Below are positions 54,246 through 64,000 of a stretch of DNA of 64,000 nt, piece after piece. Each line of letters begins with the position of its first letter. The first letter of the stretch is position 1. The notes below the pieces were generated by a model. That model saw only the letters and a program-made list of their open reading frames with translations. It was not told the origin of the DNA and did not search any database. This stretch comes from Hippopus hippopus (lineage: Eukaryota; Mollusca; Bivalvia; Cardiida; Cardiidae). Made by a program: the position numbers and the translations under genes. The stretch covers positions 22,676,122 through 22,740,121 of the forward strand of contig OX328101.1 of assembly GCA_946811185.2 (NCBI GenBank). The letters are read 5' to 3'.

Positions 54246-54613
54246 TGCTACAGTTATTTTTTTTTTTTCCTGAATAGAAACATCCGGCGGAACTCGCTAA
54301 TGTTCAGGACCCACCACTTAATTTTTGTCTGGCTTTCCAAAGCCGAATTTTGGCAAACCTTGTTGCATAAATTATGCTGGTTAATTGGTACTGGGTACCA
54401 GAATTTGCTCTCTTTTTTTTTTTCAACAAATTGGTCTTGAAAATGAGAGATTGATCAATGGGATACGTTCAAATGAAAAGGTCTTACGCCATGAGGAAGC
54501 CTGTTGATATCTCAAATAATAAGAACAAATGCGAAATATGCTACAGCCACGAGAATTCAATGGAGGAATCAGATTTGTTAAAGCCTAAGCAGTGAAACGA
54601 ATAAACGAAGAAA

Positions 54614-56107
54614 CAAGAGGGCCATGATGGCCCTGAAGTCGCTCACCTGAGCCTTTTGACCAAACATGATCCATTTTAAATATCTTTCAAAAGTGTACAC
54701 AAGGTTTTTCTAAGATTTGACCTTGTGACCTAGTTTTCGATCCAGCATGACCAATTTTCAACTCATCCAAGATATCATCAAGACAAACATTCTGACCAAA
54801 TTTCAAGAGTATTGGACTAAAAATGTGGCCTGTAGAGCAAACACAAGGTTTTTCGAAGATTTGGCCTAGTGACCTAGTTTTTGACCCAACATGATCCATT
54901 TTCAAACTCGTCCGAGATATTATCAAGCCAAACATTCTGACCAATTTTCAAGAGTATTGGACTAAAAATGTGGCCTCTAGAGCAAACACAAGTTTTTCCG
55001 AAGATTTGGCCTAGTGAACTAGTTTTTGACCCGACATGATCCATTTTCAAACCTGTCTGAGATATCATCAAGCCAAACATTCTGACCAATTTTCAAGAGT
55101 ATTGGACTAAAAATGTGACCTCTAACGTGTACACAAGGTTTTTCTAAGATCTGACCTTGTGACCTAGTTTTTGACCTGACATAACTCATTTTCAAGCTCA
55201 TTTGAGATATCATCAAGACAAACATTCTGATTAACTTTCATGAGTTTTGGACTGAAAATATGGCCTCTAGAGCATACACAAGGTTTTTCTAAGATATGAC
55301 CTAGTGACCTAGTTTTTGACCCGAGATGACCCATTTTTAAAGTCGTCCGAGATATCATCAAGACAAACATTCTGACCAACTTTCAAGAGTTTTGGACTGA
55401 AAATATGGCCTCTAGAGCATACACAAGGTTTTTCTAAGATTTGCCATAGTGACCTAGTTTTTTACCCGACATGACCCATTTTCAAACTCGTCTGAGGTAT
55501 CATCAAGACAAACATTCTGACCAACTTTCATAAGTTTTGGACTGAAAATATGGCCTCTAGAGCGTACACAAGGTTTTTCTAAGATTTGCCCTAGTGACCT
55601 AGTTTTTGACCCGACATGATCCATTTTCGAACTCTTCCGGGATATCATAAAGACAAACATTTTGACCAACTTTCAAGAGTTTTGGACTGAAAATATGGCC
55701 TCTAGAGCTTACACAAGGTTTTTCTAAGAATTGACCTAGTGACCTAGTTTTTGACCTGACATGACCCATTTTCGATCTCATCCGAGATATAATCGAGACA
55801 AACATCCTGACTAACTTTCAAGAGTTTTGGACTGAAAATGTGGCCTCTAGAGCGTACACAAGTTTTTCTAAGATTTGACCTAGTGACCTAGTTTTTGACT
55901 CGACATGACCCATTTTCGAACTCGTCCGAGATATCATCAAGACAAACATTCTGACCAAGTTTCATGAGTATCGGACTGAAAATGTGGCCTCTAGAGCGTA
56001 CACAAGGTAAAAGTTGACGACGCACGACGGACGACGCACGACGGACGCCGGACACAGCACGATCACAAAAGCTCACCATGAGCACTTTGTGCTCAGGTGA
56101 GCTAAAA
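54614..56107. mobile_element. Non-autonomous element with a central 145-bp tandem repeat, widespread in bivalves
   Basis: The left end reads AGAGGGCCATGATGGCCCTG then GCTCACCTGAGC; the right end has GACGACGCACGACGGACG repeats and then GAGCACTTTGTGCTCAGGTG. Inside are about nine units of 145 bp (CTAGTGACCTAGTTTTTGACC, GAGATATCATCAAGACAAACATTCTGACC, AGTTTTGGACTGAAAATATGGCCTCTAGAGC in order). The structure of short inverted termini around a core tandem repeat is like elements described from oysters (pearl-type) and some Helitron derivatives. It lies in the 13-kb intron. Confidence 0.85.
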
Positions 56108-56119
56108 AAGTAAAACGAA

Positions 56120-56155
56120 CAAGCAAGCAAGCAAACAAACAAACAAACAAAACAA
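56120..56155 (+). repeat. CAAG/CAAA microsatellite
   Basis: (CAAG)n grading into (CAAA)n just beyond the tandem-repeat element and 40 bp from the exon 1 donor. Confidence 0.8.
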
Positions 56156-56195
56156 AAGACGAATGAAATCAAAGGCAAAACACATTAAAACATAC

Positions 56196-57161
56196 TGTTC
56201 TCGTTGTTTCACCGTGTGCGGCTTCACACCACTGATGCTCTTCATTGTCTTTCGCTGAACTGACGCTATCGACTGTCTCATGATTTATAAGAACTGTAAA
56301 CGCATGTTGACCCCAGAACTTGTGAGAGACATCCGCATCGCACAGAGTATTCAAGCTGACTTCCTTCTCGGCTTCTTCCATTGTGAATCTGTATGAGCTA
56401 CAAAGGTAACAATATATGTTGCCAAAATCCCCTAGTTGTGCACGGTAAGTGGCATTAAAACTTGCACAACGGTCGCGCAGCGAATAAAATGAGGATTCTG
56501 GAGAACAATCGGTTTTCTTTTTCAGATAACACACCTGTGAGCGCATATCGATATCATCAGGAGGGACAAATTGAATCGTACAGTCGGAATCAAGGGTGTT
56601 CCCCGTCATGACGCCGTACATAACATTTGTGTATGATTCTTTAACTGCATAACACTGGATGGCCGCTTCGAACAGAGTAACTTCCCTTTGATTGTGACAA
56701 TCTGCACACTTGCTGTTGTAATAAATTAAATTGGTTTTTCTCGAATAAACCGGGTGATAACTGCCCAAAATTGATGTATTTTGATCCACACAACTCACGG
56801 AGAAATTGGGGCACTTATCTACCATATAAAACAGTTGTTGTTTCTTCACACCAGTACTGTTCCAATTCACAGTTAAACTTCTGCACACTGTGCGTAAAGT
56901 CTCGTCGGTTTTATAGTTGTCCATGGACGAGGTACAGCAGTTCCGGTATTTTCCGCAATCATGTGAGCAGGAGCAAGATCCACAACATGGTACCATATTC
57001 TTTAAAGCCGGATCAAGCCTTTGAGCTGGTTCGAGGTCGCAGAATTTGGTATGTGGGCACCAAATTTGAAGGTCATCAGGAAAGGTCAAATTGAAGGAGA
57101 CTTCATTAATAGATGCGATTTAGTAAAAATAAAGCCAGATATAGGAAACGGTGATGTGCAT
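56196..57161 (-). pseudogene. Exon 1 of the same receptor-ectodomain gene, with an in-frame TAA in the signal-peptide region
   Basis: A minus-strand open frame of about 300 codons, rich in cysteine, reads CPHTKFCDL near its start and then a CCGSCSCSHDCGKYRNCC block, resembling a somatomedin-B-like cysteine pattern. Further on come YMVDKCPNF and NLIYYNSKCADCHNQ segments, typical of the long ectodomains of lophotrochozoan Methuselah/adhesion-type receptors. The exon can end at 56196 with donor ACA|GTATGT in phase 0, matching the phase-0 acceptor of the exon at 43167; the joined frame is continuous. At the 5' side an ATG at 57161-57159 starts a hydrophobic 13-residue stretch (MHITVSYIWLYFY) in the same frame, followed immediately by TAA (57122-57120) and then the open frame. 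Either a nonsense mutation has hit a signal peptide, making this a pseudogene or a null allele, or the true 5' end is spliced in (a weak AG lies near 57105). Confidence 0.55.
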
Positions 57162-57596
57162 TTTCGTATGCTTCTGATGGTGGAGCCTAATGTAGTCCTT
57201 ATATTGACAGCATAGCCTAATATTCGAGGTCATGAAAAGCTGACTCCAGGATGACGCCAGTTCATATACACGGCCTGGAATTGAACATCGTCAAGTATCA
57301 GATACTTGAGAATATGCGCAAGAAAACAGGAACGCTTTTGACAATCTTTTTAACTTTTATGAACTTTTCTTCTTAACTTGACGCTAGTAACTTTTTATGA
57401 TAACAATGTAAAGGTTGAAAATAAAAGCTGTCAAAAGCACTGAAGAAAGTATCTATGGCTAGAGTTTATGATAATAGTACAGCAAAGTATTCTTTTGATA
57501 TTTGATACAGCTGTTGGTGTTTCAGGTGTGTTTTAGGGGTTTCTTGTGTTAACTCGCCGGTTTACTCTTTACGAGACGAAAAAACTTTAGACTTGT

Positions 57597-58092
57597 CTTA
57601 CGAACATGAAAGTTCGCAACAAATGCATAGCTCAAATACAAAGCGCACCTGGCGGGATTCGAACCCGTGCGGACAAATATCCTCATTTATCGAAGTTTAA
57701 AAGACCAATACCATAACCACTGAGCCAAAGAGAATTCTCTCTGACGCAGTTTTTAGGTATTGATTTTATACGGGCAAGCTATGCAGTAAGGAAGGAGTGA
57801 TCTCCCGTAACACACCCCCTCTTAAATGTCATCATTTTGATGGCAGAAAGCCTGATTAGGCAGTAAGTTTATTAATTAGACAACAAATGGCTCAATGGCC
57901 AATCCCGGACGAGCCCCCATCTTATGAACACGAAAGTTCGCAACAAATGCATAGCTCAAATACAAAGCGCACCTGGCGGGATTCGAACCCGTGCGGACAA
58001 ATATCCTCATTTATCGAGGTTTAAAAGACCAATACCATAACCACTGAGCCAAAGAGAATTCTCTCTGACGCAGTTGTCAGGTATTGATTCTA
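57597..58092 (-). repeat. Two more tandem copies of the tRNA-like unit
   Basis: Starts CTTACGAACATGAAAGTTCGC at 57597 and again (CTTATGAACACGAAAG) at about 57921. Each contains GGCGGGATTCGAACCCGTGC and the TCATCATTTTGATG block. The hairpin loop differs from the 25.7-kb array (CCTCATTTATCGA), so the two arrays were homogenised separately. Confidence 0.82.
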
Positions 58093-58094
58093 TA

Positions 58095-58240
58095 TAAGAG
58101 GTGTTTGAGAGGGTAGAAAACGTCTTTTTTAAAAAATACTAGTTAATAACATTGTCTCTTTTCCTATCGTGAATGGGTTCAAAAGTTTCTTCTTCAGGCT
58201 AGTTTAAACACGTCATCCTCCAGAGAACGATAAACCACGA
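58095..58240. repeat. Family-A MITE remnant
   Basis: GAGAGGGTAGAAAACGTC, AATACTAGTTAATAACATTGTCTCTTTTCC. Confidence 0.5.
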
Positions 58241-58284
58241 TAGAAAGAAGATTATTTCTTAAGCAAACAAATGAAATATATAAG

Positions 58285-58570
58285 CCATATTCCGTGATGC
58301 ATTATACCAAGCAAGTCATCACATAATTCTTGATCCATAAAACCCACTTCGTTTAACAACCAATTGTATCATGAAGTAAACTGATGCTTTGAGCTGCAGA
58401 AAATTTACCAATAGCAAAAAGTTGCGACCCAGGTCAGCCTGATCTTGGATCTACACTGTCCGATAAGATGTTATTTCCCAAAACATGATTTTGAAATAGC
58501 AGTATTTGGGTTTTTACTATCGAATTGAAAATTTCATGTTAGTTTTTTTTAGCAGGATAAGGGTTAATTT
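58285..58570. repeat. Chimera of C2 left half and family-B right half
   Basis: C2 start (GTGATGCATTATACCAAGCAAGTC) runs to GGTCAGCCTG, then switches to the family-B half GATCTTGGATCTACACTGTCCG...AAGGGTTAA. The join falls where both cores contain a CAGYCTG-like word. Confidence 0.6.
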
Positions 58571-59009
58571 TGGTTCAGGGTCAAGTAACTTGTGATATTC
58601 ATTAATCCACATACTTTTAAAGAACTCTTTACGGACTCATTTCCTCGTTGCATGTGGATCTAGATTTACACGAAAAAAAAAAAAACCCAGAAATTCAAGG
58701 TCATATTTTCCTATTGCATGTAAAAAGGAAAAGAAGAAGAAGAAAAAGAAGAAGGAACACACACACTTTTTCACTAATCTATTTCATTCTATGAAACACT
58801 ACTTGCTTTCTGCAATACCCCCAGTGGCTTTGATCGCCAGAAAATCATCTGAACGGCATATTTTGAAAGGTTAACGTGGTTATTAAGTCGACTGGATACT
58901 ATCTATATAGCTACCCGAGGGTATCTTATCATTATCGGAACTGACTTACATCTTGTCCTCTCCATTTTTTGGAGATCTTCAATGTTACGTAGTTGTGCGT
59001 CCTGATAAT

Positions 59010-59126
59010 TTTTTCGACGATGATTTTGCAGGAAATCAGCCAGTAGATTGGGAAGAATACTGTGCAGAGTACTGGTAAAAGAAACTCATGGAACGCATGG
59101 TAGGTGCACTTGCCTTCTCGATAATA
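59010..59126 (+). repeat. SINE family 1 fragment
   Basis: TTCGACGATGATTTTGCAGG, GGGAAGAATACTGTGCAGAG and a GGTAGGTGCACTTGCC segment match the body of the copy at 20578. It is cut by the C1 element that begins at about 59127. Confidence 0.6.
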
Positions 59127-59318
59127 TGGCTTGCAACACGCGAAAAGGGCATTCGACTACATTAGATTTTGTTCTTCAGTAGACTTGCGCAAAACAGAAA
59201 ATTACACAAAAATGGAAAGTGCCGTCTCGGATTAGACTGCGCGGACTGCGCAGGCTGATCCGAGAAGACACTTTACGCAAATGTCCGAATGCCCCTTTTC
59301 GCGTGTTGCAGGCCATAT
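59127..59318. mobile_element. C1 MITE, second copy
   Basis: Starts GGCTTGCAACACGCGAAAAGG and ends CCTTTTCGCGTGTTGCAGGCC. It is shorter than the 13.2-kb copy because the left interior is deleted. A lone C1 end also occurs at about 21056-21076. Confidence 0.85.
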
Positions 59319-59811
59319 AACGTTACACTGTAACTGAATAATATTGTAAACGACGTCAGACATCAAGAAAAACGAAGTTCTAACTATAAATTTCGATTGA
59401 GAAAAAAGAGACAATCCCTTTTAAATGTATTTTTCTGCAAGAGTTGTAAGCAGTCGGCTTGTTTTATTTGAGTGTGTTGATATATGACTAATATAGATCT
59501 AAGTGTTAAGGTTCTTTATCAACGAAAACTGATAATGTTTTTCAAGATCGGAGACAGATTTTTAGAAAATTCCCTGCCACTTTTGTTCAAATACAAATTA
59601 CATGCTGCACATAACTTCGTTTGGTATCCGGATGATTAGGGAAATACATGGGTGAAAGTGGATAATTTGTACCTGAGATTGACGAGGACATATTATTAAT
59701 GTTGTTTAAAGTCTTACCTTCGATTGCTGTGCTTATAAGCTACGATTGCAGACAGGGAAAAACCTACAAATAAACTAAACAAGGCAATCTGCGCACCAAT
59801 ATGTTTAAATA

Positions 59812-60065
59812 TGGTGTTTAACGCCGTTTTTCGACTTTTTTTCACTGAAAGATCTGTCGTGGCCGCCATTACACCTACCCATGTGTTGCCTCAGAACGTA
59901 AGAGAACGTAGATTGCCAAAATCAGAATATTTGTAGCTCTTTTTTTTTTTCTTTCTAAATGCTTTCCAAGACATCCATCGTCGAAACAATGATCAGTGGT
60001 GAGAGAGCAATGAATCATGTAGCAAAGACTATCATCAATCCTAGAAAAGAAATTTGCTGAGCTAT
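59812..60065 (-). mobile_element. SINE family 1, degraded copy
   Basis: Starts ATGGTGTTTAACGCCG and retains CATCGTCGAAACAATGATCAGTGG and GACTATCATCAATCCTAG. The tRNA head is mostly lost. Confidence 0.75.
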
Positions 60066-60126
60066 CGGGTAGATAAAAACAAACACCCCTTTTAGAGCTA
60101 TTAATAAGCTTCATGGCGTAAAAATA

Positions 60127-61255
60127 GTATAATTTATGACGTCAGTATTTTCTAGCATGGAACATTGCGAATATTTATACAAAAATAGACGTTTAATGAC
60201 GTATATGACAAATGTTCGCGCGCATCCTACTGCGAATGTGTTTTTGTCAATGATATTGAATCAAAAGTGCACCTATGTATTTTTTGCACATAATGGTAAT
60301 ACTATTGGTGCACAGAAACCAGTAGCACTTTCTTCGGGTAGTATTGGTGAAGAGGGGAAAAAATGGATCTTTGAACTGTCACCGTGAAATAATTAGAATG
60401 CTGCTGACACGGCGTTACAAACCAAACAAGGAAACATAGGCAGGAAATTCAAAGCTGTGGAAGTATAGCTGTTTCAACTTTAAAAATTATTGTCGCAAAA
60501 GGAGAAATCGCTCCTATTGAGCAATTTCTCCTTTTCTCACTATGTCTGCTAAGCTTTTATCCTATTTTTTTCCTTGAAAAAATAACTTCCACAGTGACCT
60601 TCAACCTTGTTTTCTGACGAAATAAGCACGGATACGTGCCATTTTTATTTTTCCTTATTGTTGAGAATTATAAACACTATAAATGTGGAAATTTTAAGAA
60701 AAATCTGTCCCTTAGAAAGTATGTATTTATGAAAGATTAACCCTTAATTCGATCAAATTATCTCCTTTTTTAACTCAATGGTATCTATATAACATGCATA
60801 TTTATACATTTACCATGCTCAAAACCAGGCTTTTATACATTTTTTGTGCAAAAGTATATGAATTTTCATTAAAATGATGTATATTTGTATATTTTTCCTG
60901 TATTATCCTGTTTAATTGACTATTAAAGAAAGACGCTTTAAATCCAATATCAGCTGAATCTCCTAGACACATGTTGAGCTTTGTATGTGCTAAGTTTTAA
61001 AAAAATCTGTCCTGTAGAAAAAGTTGTCATATACGTCGTTAATACACTGAAAGTGAGTTGGAAATTAGATAATCTGTACTCATTAAACTGACGATGAAGT
61101 AATCATCCGATCGGTAGATCATTTGTGTCATTTTTACCAATCAAGTAAATGTTCAAAAGGTTGTGATACGTGTGACGCTGTGCGACCATCCGTAACTCGC
61201 TGTCGCTATTTAATATCCGCAACGTTCCATGCTAGAAAATAATGATGTAATAAAC
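60127..61255. mobile_element. 1.1-kb TIR element
   Basis: Ends TTATGACGTCAGTATTTTCTAGC (from 60135) and its inverted partner near 61215-61250 share TATTTTCTAGCATGGAACRTTGCGRATATT in two pieces. It includes a minus-like SINE tail, an AAAGGAGAAATCGCTCC hairpin and GACGTATATGACA repeats inside both ends. An 83-codon plus-strand frame (60136-60387) shows no domain. Confidence 0.8.
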
Positions 61256-61491
61256 GATACGAGATTTATTTAACGTCATTCACGAGCGGTTTTCTTGTGG
61301 CAAAATATTGTGTAGAAGAAATCATGACAAAGCTAGTTTTTTGTCTGTTTCAAAGTGCCAGTTATAGAGAAAGCGGGATTTAAGTCGCTTAAAAAAAAAA
61401 AAACAGAACAATTTATAGATTTATTCATATATATTATGACTGATTGTTAATAGACCTATAAGATTTTTTTCCATCCATAAACCAGAATCTC

Positions 61492-61770
61492 CCGATAGCG
61501 TAGAAGCGAATATCCTTCCAAAAATTGATGATGTTACTAGTCATTGCGACGGAATTCACTCTTCGCTCATCACTGGTCATGGTTTTGACGATGGACGCAT
61601 GAAAAAGCAGACATGAAGAAAGAAAACAAGAAGCAACAAATAGTCTCATTTTGGCAATCTACGCAATCTGATTAAAGAAACTCAGGGTAAAGCATGACCG
61701 GTGCATTGGCCGCCATGACAGATGTATACGCAAAATTATGTCAAAAAACGGTGTAAAACGCTACATAAAC
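61492..61770 (+). mobile_element. SINE family 1, degraded copy
   Basis: The reverse complement carries TCGTCAAAACCATGACCAGTG and GTCGCAATGACTAGTAACATC, matching the family-1 body. This explains an otherwise tempting 71-codon minus-strand frame with a hydrophobic start. Confidence 0.65.
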
Positions 61771-62044
61771 AAATCAGAGTGCATAACTCGCCTTAATAGG
61801 ATTATCTGTAGTCCTTTTTTATTACGACTCCAATTATCTGCAGCGTGTAATTTGAATTTGAACAAAAGTGTCTTGGACTTTTCTTCAAAACTGGCTTCCA
61901 TCTTTAAAAACGTTATCCAAGTTTTCGATAAGAAGGAATCTAAACACTGATAAAATAATATTTGTATATTGGTAATTTATCAATATATTCCAGTAAAACA
62001 AGCCGATTTAGTTACAATGTAAATCGCAGCGGCAACTGTACCTC

Positions 62045-62155
62045 CCATTATTTCCTGGAGTTTCTTTCACCAGTAGGCCCTACTTCGCACAGTGTTCTTC
62101 TTAACCTACTGGCTGATTTCCCGCAAAATCATAATCGAGAAAATGACCAGGACGT
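62045..62155 (-). repeat. SINE family 1 fragment
   Basis: TTTCCTGGAGTTTCTTTCACC, ACTGGCTGATTTCCCGCA and ATCGAGAAAATGACCAG match the middle of the family-1 body. Confidence 0.6.
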
Positions 62156-62159
62156 ACTC

Positions 62160-63499
62160 TGACAGAACATCATAGAAAATGGAGAGAACAACATGTGAAC
62201 GAGTACCGATAATGATTAGATTACCGTTGCAGAAGAGCTAGGAGAGCGATGGATACGATCCATTAGACCTTAAACACCACGAAAACCCTTCAAAATATAG
62301 CGGTCATATGTGATTCTCTGCCGATTAAAAGCACTGGGGGTATTGCACATAGTAAGTAGTGTTCCATGTATCCAGATTTAAGATAATGTTAACGCTGGAA
62401 AGTGGTCTTCGCATTTAATATCTTTTTTTCTTTACATTTATAAATACTTAAATATTTTCCAGGTTTTACCAGAGCAATAAAATTTCTAAATGATACTATA
62501 TACCGTGAAGATTTTCATTGTATTGGTGTGTGCTTTTTTAAACCCTCTTCTTTGGAACATGCGTTTAGCATGATGTATAAAATGTTAGTTTTTTTTCCAT
62601 TCTTCTTTCTTGTTTTTCCCTGCTATGTATACTACATGTATGTATACAGTATAAAAGTGTGACCGAGATTTGTTTCCTGTCTGTCTTTTTTTTATATTAT
62701 AGATCTGCATGCATTGAGAAAATGTGTCTGTAAAATGTTCTTAAAAAGTATGTGAACCAATAATCATTTTAAGTTATGATTACCACATGCTATTTGACTC
62801 TGAACCAAAAAGGACAAAATTGTTGGGCAACTGTCTTGATTTTGTGAAGAGAATCCGGGACCGTTCGCTCTAAGGCCCATTCGCAGGGGTTACATATATA
62901 CATCTAAGAGAAGAGAATGCATTCTATTGCAATGAAAACCCTCAAAGTTAGCTTTGGTAAAGTCGGGATTCGAACTCACGATTTCAAGATCTAGCTTGTC
63001 GTTTGAATTATAAGATATTTATTCCACAAATTATTCATGTCGCTTGTGCTGAGGCTTTGCCATTTTCATATTATTCCTCGATTTTCGTAGCAACTACTCA
63101 AACAGATGTCTGATATATTGGTTGCCAATCCTTTTACCACTACAAATGCATGTTATATAAGCGTATACATCATATAATTTTTTTGCAAAGTTCGGTTTCC
63201 GTCATTCTACCGATGAATTTGTAAATTATTTGTATATGTGGCTTGCTAGGCAGATTACCTTTCTGGTGCTTATAAAAGCCTATCTGACAAATCTGTACAA
63301 AAGTAAATATGAAGCTACAAATGGACGAAATAATGTAAGAGCTTACGTTTTTAGCATTTAATCGAGTTCCAACATTGTGATCGAGTTACCTCTCCCCGCA
63401 AAATAGAAGTTTCAGGACCAGGCGCATCCTTTTAACTCGCCAAACAGTTCGGCAAAAAAGCCATGTGACAGCCAGCAACAGCATAAATTTTACTAGGCA
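62160..63499. other. No recognisable gene
   Basis: AT-rich, apart from the possible tRNA-like fragment at 62890. CATGTATGTATAC words and T runs only. Confidence 0.45.
62890..63015 (-). repeat. Possible tRNA-like SINE fragment
   Basis: GGGATTCGAACTCACGATTTC resembles an inverted B box, but the A box is poor. Confidence 0.3.
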
Positions 63500-63928
63500 C
63501 TTAAATCTTTAGAAAACATGCCCATGTTACAACGACCCTGATGGGAAAAGGCTACTGAAAAATAATCGTAAATGGCGAAAATACTGGTAGCCAGCATGTT
63601 TTTTTTACCACATTTTTCACTACCCTGTCAGAGATAAATCCCATCATCTGAACCACATTTAATTGGTAGTGCTTTCAAGTCTGAAATTGTGTCCTTTGAT
63701 TAACCCTTTACCAGACGACAAAATTTCAGCCTTGTCCAAATTGAAAGCATTTGCAGACGACAATTTCAGTGTAACTCAAATGGTTCAATCTTTCTTTGAC
63801 AGGGTAGAAAACATTGTGGGAAAAGGAGAAAATGCTGGTTATCAGCATTTTCTCCTTTTTCCACAATGTTTTCAATAGGCTCCTTTTCCAGGGTCGTTAA
63901 AAGTCGGTATTGTGTGGTAAAGGGTTAA
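63500..63928. mobile_element. Decayed family-A MITE followed by a near-consensus one
   Basis: The second copy (63700-63928) has exact 14-bp inverted ends TTAACCCTTTACCA / TGGTAAAGGGTTAA and a core GGGAAAAGGAGAAAATGCTGG at 63818. It is the best reference copy of family A in the window. A half copy (63500-63690) precedes it. Confidence 0.88.
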
Positions 63929-63933
63929 GAAAT

Positions 63934-64000
63934 AACCCTTTCGTTGCCAGTTAGACTAATATGGCTTGGTTCCCTTTTTTGAGGTTTTAAAAGTGCTTTC
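63934..64000. repeat. Start of a family-B MITE cut by the window edge
   Basis: AATAACCCTTTCGTTGCCAG then TTAGACTAATATGGC, the usual B start. Confidence 0.5.

Larger units (their letters stand above)
43168..56195 (-). other. 13-kb intron of the receptor-like gene, filled by mobile elements
   Basis: Bounded by a GTATGT donor (56195) and a TTCTTCCAG acceptor (43168), both phase 0. It contains a TG microsatellite near the acceptor, the LTR retrotransposon at 43591-53661 in the orientation antisense to the gene, and the 145-bp tandem-repeat element at 54614-56107. The intron call depends on the two exons belonging together, which is inferred from protein type, strand and matching phase. Confidence 0.5.

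Noticed and set aside
54687..56178. A series of minus-strand frames with repeated peptide containing HIFSP and GQNVCLDD
   Set aside because: They come from the 145-bp tandem repeat. 145 is not a multiple of three, so each unit shifts frame and the open stretches end after about one and a half units. Not a repeat protein.
56169..57089. TTG start for exon 1 of the receptor-like gene
   Set aside because: The frame is open further upstream to the TAA at 57120-57122, and an ATG plus hydrophobic segment precedes that stop in the same frame. A TTG start is not expected here.
61434..61649. 71-codon minus-strand frame beginning with a signal-peptide-like MRLFVASCFLSSCLLF
   Set aside because: Most of the frame matches the body of SINE family 1 in reverse, so the hydrophobic start is most likely chance.

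Overview
The window is from a eukaryotic, intron-bearing, AT-rich and very repeat-dense genome, most likely a marine bivalve mollusc (a venerid-like clam is my guess, low confidence). The reasons are the dense palindromic MITEs, the tRNA-derived SINEs with CAAT tails, a 145-bp tandem-repeat element of a type common in bivalves, and receptor genes of types expanded in molluscs. Several host exons end at good GT/AG splice sites and there are no operons.

Host genes are few and all lie on the minus strand. (1) At 2041-2092 there is a short first coding exon ending in an ideal splice donor; the rest of that gene would lie off the left edge. (2) At 30756-32102 there is a complete, single-coding-exon class A (rhodopsin-like) GPCR of 448 residues, preceded by a strong 3' splice site, so it has an intron in its 5' UTR. 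(3) At 42328-57161 two cysteine-rich exons with compatible splice phase look like the ectodomain of a Methuselah/adhesion-type receptor. They are separated by a 13-kb intron. No 7TM exon is visible, and an in-frame TAA interrupts the apparent signal peptide, so this may be a decaying gene.

That intron holds a defective LTR retrotransposon (43591-53661) with a tRNA-Pro primer site, SCAN-like gag, protease, integrase, reverse transcriptase and RNase H remnants. The integrase lies upstream of the reverse transcriptase, the inverted order known from Gmr1-type Ty3/Gypsy elements. A 3.6-kb terminal-inverted-repeat transposon sits inside its 5' LTR and a SINE with a 14-bp target duplication sits in gag. 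Part of the 3.6-kb transposon is homologous to the region just downstream of the GPCR gene.

Layout: 0.2-12.7 kb, MITE families A and B, the former in near-continuous array at 10.4-12.7 kb; 12.7-21 kb, SINEs, MITEs and a Tc1/mariner remnant; 21.8-23.5 kb, a 1.7-kb nested inverted repeat carrying duplicated promoter/first-exon modules, with a third copy at 37.4-38.5 kb; 24.6-25.5 kb, an element repeated in inverse orientation at 60.1-61.3 kb; 25.7-27.6 kb, tRNA-like tandem units (again at 57.6-58.1 kb) interrupted by a MITE; 28-29.5 kb, MITEs; 29.5-32.1 kb, GPCR and its 3' flank; 33.9-36.0 kb, a 2.1-kb TIR element; 36-41.8 kb, MITEs and SINEs; 42.3-57.2 kb, the receptor-like gene with its retrotransposon-filled intron and a 145-bp tandem-repeat element; 57.6-64 kb, repeats.

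All family assignments come from reading the sequence by eye. Boundaries of old repeats are approximate unless a target-site duplication is stated.
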